From the NCBI RefSeq assembly GCF_000328565.1, contig NC_019966.1:930001-994000 (forward strand): DNA of 64,000 nucleotides. Direction: 5' to 3'. Under the pieces are notes generated by a model, which worked only from the letters and a program-made list of their open reading frames with translations, was not told the origin of the DNA and did not search any database. The position numbers and the translations under genes are program-made. The DNA is from Mycobacterium sp. JS623. Its GTDB lineage: Bacteria > Actinomycetota > Actinomycetes > Mycobacteriales > Mycobacteriaceae. This document shows positions 59,717 through 64,000 of the stretch, piece by piece. The number at the start of each line of letters is the position of its first letter. Within the stretch, counting starts at the first letter, position 1.

Positions 59717-60469
59717 GTGCTTATTGGATCCCACGTCAATCAAGACGATCCCCTGGCTGCGGCGGATGCCGACGGCGCCGACGTGGTGCAGTTCTTCCTC
59801 GGCAATCCGCAGAGCTGGAAGAAGCCCAAACCCCGCGAGGACGCGGAGGTGCTGAAGGCATCGAGCATGCCGCTGTACGTGCATGCGCCGTACCTGATCA
59901 ACGTGGCCTCGGCGAACAACAGGGTGCGCATCCCGTCGCGCAAGATCCTTCAGGACACCTGCGACGCGGCTTCAGAGATCAACGCGACCGCGGTGATCGT
60001 GCACGGCGGCCACGCCGACGACAACGATTGGGAGGCCGGCTTCGAGCGTTGGCGCAAGGCGCTCGAGTATCTCGAAACCGACGTGGCCGTGTACCTGGAG
60101 AACACGGCGGGCGGCGACCATGCGATGGCACGGCATTTCGACACCATCGCCCGGTTGTGGGATCACATCGGCGACAAGGGCATCGGCTTCTGCCTCGACA
60201 CCTGCCATGCCTGGGCCGCAGGTGAAAAACTCATCGATGCCGTCGAGCGGATCATGAGCATCACGGGGCGTATCGACCTCGTGCACTGCAACGACTCTCG
60301 CGATGCCGCAGGGTCGGGCGCGGACCGGCACGCGAATTTCGGCACCGGACAAATCGACCCGGAATTGCTGGTCGCGGTCGTCAAGGCCGCTGATGCGCCG
60401 GTGATCTGTGAAACCGCCGACGAGGGCCGAAAGGACGACATCGCGTTCCTGCGTGACCACTTGGAGTAA
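59717..60469 (+). CDS. end: Endonuclease IV (AP endonuclease)
   Basis: The 250-residue protein begins at GTG 59717 ([20 protein letters not shown]) and has the TIM-barrel metal ligands of the family: [60 protein letters not shown] and VICETADEG. It cleaves abasic sites during base-excision repair, using zinc, and matches M. tuberculosis End (Rv0670) closely as recalled. The frame upstream to 59510 overlaps rpoC and its terminator and is rejected. In M. tuberculosis the ceramidase gene Rv0669c lies between rpoC and end; here it is missing. Confidence 0.96.
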   Translation: MLIGSHVNQDDPLAAADADGADVVQFFLGNPQSWKKPKPREDAEVLKASSMPLYVHAPYLINVASANNRVRIPSRKILQDTCDAASEINATAVIVHGGHADDNDWEAGFERWRKALEYLETDVAVYLENTAGGDHAMARHFDTIARLWDHIGDKGIGFCLDTCHAWAAGEKLIDAVERIMSITGRIDLVHCNDSRDAAGSGADRHANFGTGQIDPELLVAVVKAADAPVICETADEGRKDDIAFLRDHLE

Positions 60470-60545
60470 CCCGGTCTGAATACTTTTCGATAAACGAACA
60501 GTTATCCAACCCGCGGTAACGCTGGAGTGAACTACGCTGAATTGA

Positions 60546-61631
60546 GTGTCGGCAGTTGACGACTCACCAATTGCGTTGGTCCGCCTCGAGGAAGCGCCCC
60601 CCACGCTCGAGCGGCGGCTGGTATTTACCCGCCGCATCGCGATCGCGACGTGGGCAGCAATCGTCGTATACCGCACTGTCACAACGGGGTTCGCATTCAA
60701 CCGCGAGCTGTTGCTGCTCTACATCTGTACCGGACTGCTCGCGGCGAGCATCGGTCAGGGCCGTCGCATGCTCTACGTCGTCCGCGACTGGCTGCCGTTC
60801 GCGTTGGTGCTCGTCGCCTATGACCTGAGCAGGGGAGCGGCCATCCTGGTTGGACGGCCGACCATGTGGCACTGGCAGGTGGACGCGGATCGATGGATGT
60901 TCGCGGGCACGGTCCCCACGGTGTGGCTGCAGGAGCGTCTGAAGCTGCCCTACCCACCGTGGTGGGAGATCGTCATCAGCACCGTCTACATGTCGTTCTT
61001 CATCCTTCCCTACGTCGTTGCCGCGGTCCTGTGGCTGCGTGACCGTGCGGAGTGGAAGGCGTTCGTCCGGCTGTTCGTCGGGCTGTCGTTCGCGGCACTG
61101 ATCATCTACACGCTGCTGCCCGCCGCGCCGCCATGGGCGGCGGCCCGGTGCACAGCCGCCGACGTATCCAGCGGGCCGTCGGGCCCGGCGTGCATGTTCG
61201 GCCCGGCGCGCGGCGTGCCCGATGGTGGGCTGCTCGGCGGCATGCACTCGACGCACGACGGCGCAAACAGCTGGGTTGAGAGGATCGTCGGGCGCGGCTG
61301 GGGAAAGCTGAACCTGCAGACCGCCAGCGCGCTGATAGACCAGGGCCAGGCGAGTGTGAACCTGGTGGCGGCCATCCCGTCGCTGCACGCCGCCCTCACC
61401 GCCGCAGTCGCGGCGTTCCTGTGGACCCGGGTCGCGCGGAAGTGGCGGCCGCTGCTGGCGGCTTACGTTGTGGTGATGGCGTTCACGCTGGTGTACACGG
61501 CCGAGCACTACGTCGTCGACATTCTTCTCGGCTGGCTACTGGCCGCCGTGGTGCTGCTGGCGATGCGGTGGTTCGAGGCCTGGCGCTCACGCCCGCGGAA
61601 CGATATTACGGCTATTGTGCGACTGTCGTGA
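60546..61631 (+). CDS. PAP2-superfamily membrane phosphatase/transferase
   Basis: The 361-residue membrane protein (about six helices) has the PAP2 catalytic motifs in order: a basic region, then AAIPSLHAALTAAV (P-S-L-H) and VYTAEHYVVDILLGW (H-Y-x2-D). This pattern is typical of the AUR1/inositol-phosphorylceramide-synthase-like branch. Such enzymes dephosphorylate or exchange head groups of lipid phosphates at the membrane. It starts at GTG 60546 and lies between end and fadE8, where M. tuberculosis has lpqP. The extracytoplasmic loop (about residues 200-250) is Gly/Ala/Pro-rich. The lipid substrate is unknown. Confidence 0.85.
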   Translation: MSAVDDSPIALVRLEEAPPTLERRLVFTRRIAIATWAAIVVYRTVTTGFAFNRELLLLYICTGLLAASIGQGRRMLYVVRDWLPFALVLVAYDLSRGAAILVGRPTMWHWQVDADRWMFAGTVPTVWLQERLKLPYPPWWEIVISTVYMSFFILPYVVAAVLWLRDRAEWKAFVRLFVGLSFAALIIYTLLPAAPPWAAARCTAADVSSGPSGPACMFGPARGVPDGGLLGGMHSTHDGANSWVERIVGRGWGKLNLQTASALIDQGQASVNLVAAIPSLHAALTAAVAAFLWTRVARKWRPLLAAYVVVMAFTLVYTAEHYVVDILLGWLLAAVVLLAMRWFEAWRSRPRNDITAIVRLS

Positions 61632-61648
61632 AACTGTAATATGGAGAA

Positions 61649-63277
61649 ATGCCAGACACGCATGTCGTCACCAACCAGGTCCCGACCCTGGAGAACTTCA
61701 ACCCCGCGACTTCGCCGGTACTCACCGAGGCGCTGATCCGCGAGGGTGGCGAATGGGGGCTCGACGAGGTCACCGAACTGGGCGCGCTCTCCGGCAGCAA
61801 GCAGGCACTCCGTTGGGGCGAGCTCGCCGACCGCAACCAGCCGATCCTGCACACCCACGACCGCTACGGCCACCGGGTCGACGAGGTCGAGTACGACCCG
61901 GCCTACCACGAGCTGATGAAGGCGGCGATCGGCCATGGTCTGCACGCGGCGCCGTGGGCCGACGACCGGCCCGGGTCGCACGTCGTGCGCGCCGCCAAGA
62001 TGTCGGCGTGGACGCCTGAGCCTGGCCACGTCTGCCCGATCTCGATGACGTACGCCGTCGTCCCTGCGCTGCGCAACAACGCCGAACTGGCCGCTGTCTA
62101 CGAACCGCTGCTCGCCAGCCGCGAGTACGACCCCGAATTGAAGGTGCCCGCCACCAAGGTCGGCATCACCGCGGGCATGTCGATGACCGAGAAGCAGGGC
62201 GGCTCCGACGTCCGCGCAGGCACCACGCAAGCCACGCCGAATGGTGACGGCACGTACAGCCTGGTCGGCCACAAGTGGTTCACGTCGGCGCCGATGTGTG
62301 ATGTCTTCTTGGTGTTGGCGCAGGCACCTGGCGGCGTGTCCTGCTTCTTCCTGCCGCGGATCCTGCCCGACGGCAGCCGCAACCGGATGTTCCTGCAGCG
62401 GCTCAAGGACAAGCTGGGCAATCACGCCAACGCGTCGAGCGAGGTCGAATACGACGGCGCCACCGCGTGGCTGGTCGGCGAGGAAGGTCGCGGAGTGCCG
62501 ACCATCATCGAGATGGTCAACCTGACCCGGCTCGACTGCACATTGGGCAGCGCCACCAGCATGCGCAGCGGCCTCACTCGCGCCATTCACCACGCTGCGC
62601 ACCGAAAGGTGTTCGGCGCCTACCTGATTGACCAGCCGTTGATGCGCAATGTGCTCGCGGACCTGGCCGTCGAGGCCGAGGCGGCCACCATGGTCGCGAT
62701 GCGGATGGCCGGTGCCACCGACGCCGCCGTGCGCGGCGACGACCGTGAGGCGCTGCTGCGTCGCATCGGGCTGGCGGCCAGCAAGTACTGGGTGTGCAAG
62801 CGCGCGACCCCGCACGCGGCTGAAGCGATGGAATGCCTTGGCGGCAACGGCTACGTCGAGGAGTCGGGCATGCCGCGGCTGTACCGCGAGGCGCCGCTGA
62901 TGGGCATCTGGGAGGGCTCCGGAAACGTCAGCGCGCTAGATACGTTGCGCGCCATGGCAACTCGTCCCGAGTGTGTCGACGTGCTGTTCGACGAACTGGC
63001 CAAGACAACGGGCCAGGATCCCCGCTTGGACGCTCACGTCGACGCGCTCAAGCCGGCATTGGCGGACGTCGAGACCATTCAGTATCGCGCCCGCAAGGTC
63101 GCCGAGGACATCAGCCTCGCGCTGCAGGGTTCGCTGCTGGTGCGCCACGGGCATCCCGCGGTCGCCGAGGCGTTCCTTGCCACCCGGATGGGCGACGCAT
63201 GGGGCGGCGCGTTTGGAACCATGCCAACGGGGCTGGATCTCGCACCGATCATCGAACGTGCAATGGTCAAGGGATGA
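61649..63277 (+). CDS. fadE8: Acyl-CoA dehydrogenase FadE8 (AidB-like)
   Basis: The 542-residue flavoprotein has an AidB-type N-terminal extension ([20 protein letters not shown]), then the acyl-CoA dehydrogenase domains: [75 protein letters not shown] and [17 protein letters not shown]. These are FAD-binding and substrate-side motifs of the family. It corresponds to M. tuberculosis FadE8 (Rv0672) by position and length. The start is ATG 61649, with GGAGAA 5 bases upstream. Its TGA overlaps the ATG of echA4 (ATGA at 63274-63277). It oxidises an acyl-CoA or has a protective role like AidB. Confidence 0.93.
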   Translation: MPDTHVVTNQVPTLENFNPATSPVLTEALIREGGEWGLDEVTELGALSGSKQALRWGELADRNQPILHTHDRYGHRVDEVEYDPAYHELMKAAIGHGLHAAPWADDRPGSHVVRAAKMSAWTPEPGHVCPISMTYAVVPALRNNAELAAVYEPLLASREYDPELKVPATKVGITAGMSMTEKQGGSDVRAGTTQATPNGDGTYSLVGHKWFTSAPMCDVFLVLAQAPGGVSCFFLPRILPDGSRNRMFLQRLKDKLGNHANASSEVEYDGATAWLVGEEGRGVPTIIEMVNLTRLDCTLGSATSMRSGLTRAIHHAAHRKVFGAYLIDQPLMRNVLADLAVEAEAATMVAMRMAGATDAAVRGDDREALLRRIGLAASKYWVCKRATPHAAEAMECLGGNGYVEESGMPRLYREAPLMGIWEGSGNVSALDTLRAMATRPECVDVLFDELAKTTGQDPRLDAHVDALKPALADVETIQYRARKVAEDISLALQGSLLVRHGHPAVAEAFLATRMGDAWGGAFGTMPTGLDLAPIIERAMVKG

Positions 63278-64000
63278 CGCACGCCATCAGGCCCGTGGAC
63301 TTCGACAACTTGAAGACAATGACCTATGAGGTCACCGATCGGGTTGCGCGCATCACCTTCAACCGTCCTGAAAAGGGCAACGCGATCATCGCAGACACCC
63401 CGCTGGAATTGTCGGCGCTCGTCGAGCGCGCCGATCTCGATCCCAACGTGCACGTGATCCTGGTTTCCGGTCGCGGCGAAGGGTTTTGTGCCGGTTTCGA
63501 TCTCAGCGCCTACGCCGAGGGGTCGTCGTCCGCCGGCGGTGGCAACCCGTACAAGGACACCGTGCTCTCCGGCAAGACGCAGGCCATCAACCATCTGCCG
63601 GATCAGCCGTGGGATCCGATGATCGACTACCAGATGATGAGCCGCTTCGTCCGCGGCTTCTCCAGTCTGCTGCACGCCGACAAGCCGACAGTGGTGAAGA
63701 TCCACGGCTACTGCGTTGCGGGCGGCACGGATATCGCCCTGCACGCCGACCAGGTGATCGCCGCGGCCGACGCCAAGATCGGCTACCCGCCCACCCGAGT
63801 CTGGGGTGTGCCGGCCGCGGGGATGTGGGCGCATCGCCTCGGCGACCAACGCGCCAAACGTCTTCTGCTGACCGGTGATTGCATCACCGGTGCGCAGGCC
63901 GCCGAGTGGGGGCTCGCGGTTGAGGCGCCGGACCCGAGGGACCTTGACGAGCGCACCGAGCGCCTTGTCGAACGGATCGCGGCGGTGCCGGTCAACCAGC
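63274..64000 (+). CDS. echA4: Enoyl-CoA hydratase/isomerase-family protein EchA4, 5' part
   Basis: The frame from ATG 63274 is open to the window end (242 codons visible) and so lacks its 3' end. It encodes a crotonase-fold protein: MTYEVTDRVARITFNRPEKG, VSGRGEGFCAGFDLSAYAEG (first oxyanion-hole strand), VVKIHGYCVAGGTDIALHAD (second, A-G-G-T), and IGYPPTRVWGVPAAGMWAHR. The crotonase family hydrates or isomerises enoyl-CoA. Overlap with fadE8 (ATGA) indicates coupled translation and joint function in acyl-CoA oxidation. It corresponds to EchA4 (Rv0673). Catalytic glutamates are not obvious, so the reaction is uncertain. Confidence 0.92.
   Translation, partial: MTHAIRPVDFDNLKTMTYEVTDRVARITFNRPEKGNAIIADTPLELSALVERADLDPNVHVILVSGRGEGFCAGFDLSAYAEGSSSAGGGNPYKDTVLSGKTQAINHLPDQPWDPMIDYQMMSRFVRGFSSLLHADKPTVVKIHGYCVAGGTDIALHADQVIAAADAKIGYPPTRVWGVPAAGMWAHRLGDQRAKRLLLTGDCITGAQAAEWGLAVEAPDPRDLDERTERLVERIAAVPVNQ

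Overview
The window is chromosomal DNA of a high-GC actinomycete, almost certainly a non-tuberculous Mycobacterium (Mycolicibacterium type). The right two thirds follow the gene order of the M. tuberculosis mmaA-lipG-Rv0647c-Rv0648-Rv0649-Rv0650-rplJ-rplL ... mkl ... rpoB-rpoC ... end-fadE8-echA4 region. The products (mycolic acid methyltransferases, MceG/Mkl ATPase, PknK, a PE-PPE-type hydrolase) are mycobacterial hallmarks. No rRNA, tRNA, CRISPR array or insertion sequence was seen.

Region A (1-19771) is a cell-surface polysaccharide locus of Wzx/Wzy type, unusual for the genus. It holds a polyprenyl-phosphate sugar-phosphate transferase, an FkbM methyltransferase, four glycosyltransferases, a second methyltransferase, a Wzy-like polymerase/ligase, a Wzx-like flippase, an alkaline-phosphatase-fold protein, a Gfo/Idh/MocA oxidoreductase, an NAD-dependent epimerase, a Wzz/BY-kinase fusion, a low-molecular-weight protein tyrosine phosphatase (apparently starting at CTG), a DUF4012 membrane protein and a small secreted protein. 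The kinase and phosphatase form a plausible Wzc/Wzb regulatory pair. Base composition differs from gene to gene, which suggests assembly from several sources.

Region B (20031-27139) is accessory and regulatory: a large LuxR-family ATPase regulator, a small conserved protein, an ECF42-type sigma factor with its double YCII/DGPF partner, and a secreted PE-PPE hydrolase with an acidic/lysine repeat tail ending in a strong terminator.

Region C (27203-42602) is the mycolate and lipase block: an MmaA4/Hma-type hydroxymycolate synthase and two further mycolic acid cyclopropane synthase homologues, a LipG-type hydrolase, an ABC1/UbiB kinase-like protein, a second hydrolase, two DinB proteins divergent from a WYL regulator across a perfect palindrome, a nucleotidyltransferase, an EEP-family hydrolase, then a translationally coupled trio of GH38 alpha-mannosidase, Rv0649-like protein and ROK sugar kinase.

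Region D (42503-64000) starts with what looks like a deletion scar joining the 3' halves of an HxlR regulator and a DUF1772 gene. It continues with the L10 leader, rplJ and rplL, mkl (mceG), a molybdopterin oxidoreductase, pknK, rpoB, rpoC, endonuclease IV, a PAP2-family membrane enzyme, fadE8 and the 5' part of echA4, which runs off the end. The rplK-rplA operon, normally next to rplJ-rplL, is not in the 43 kb upstream that can be seen. All assignments come from reading the sequence and from remembered family features; no database search was run.
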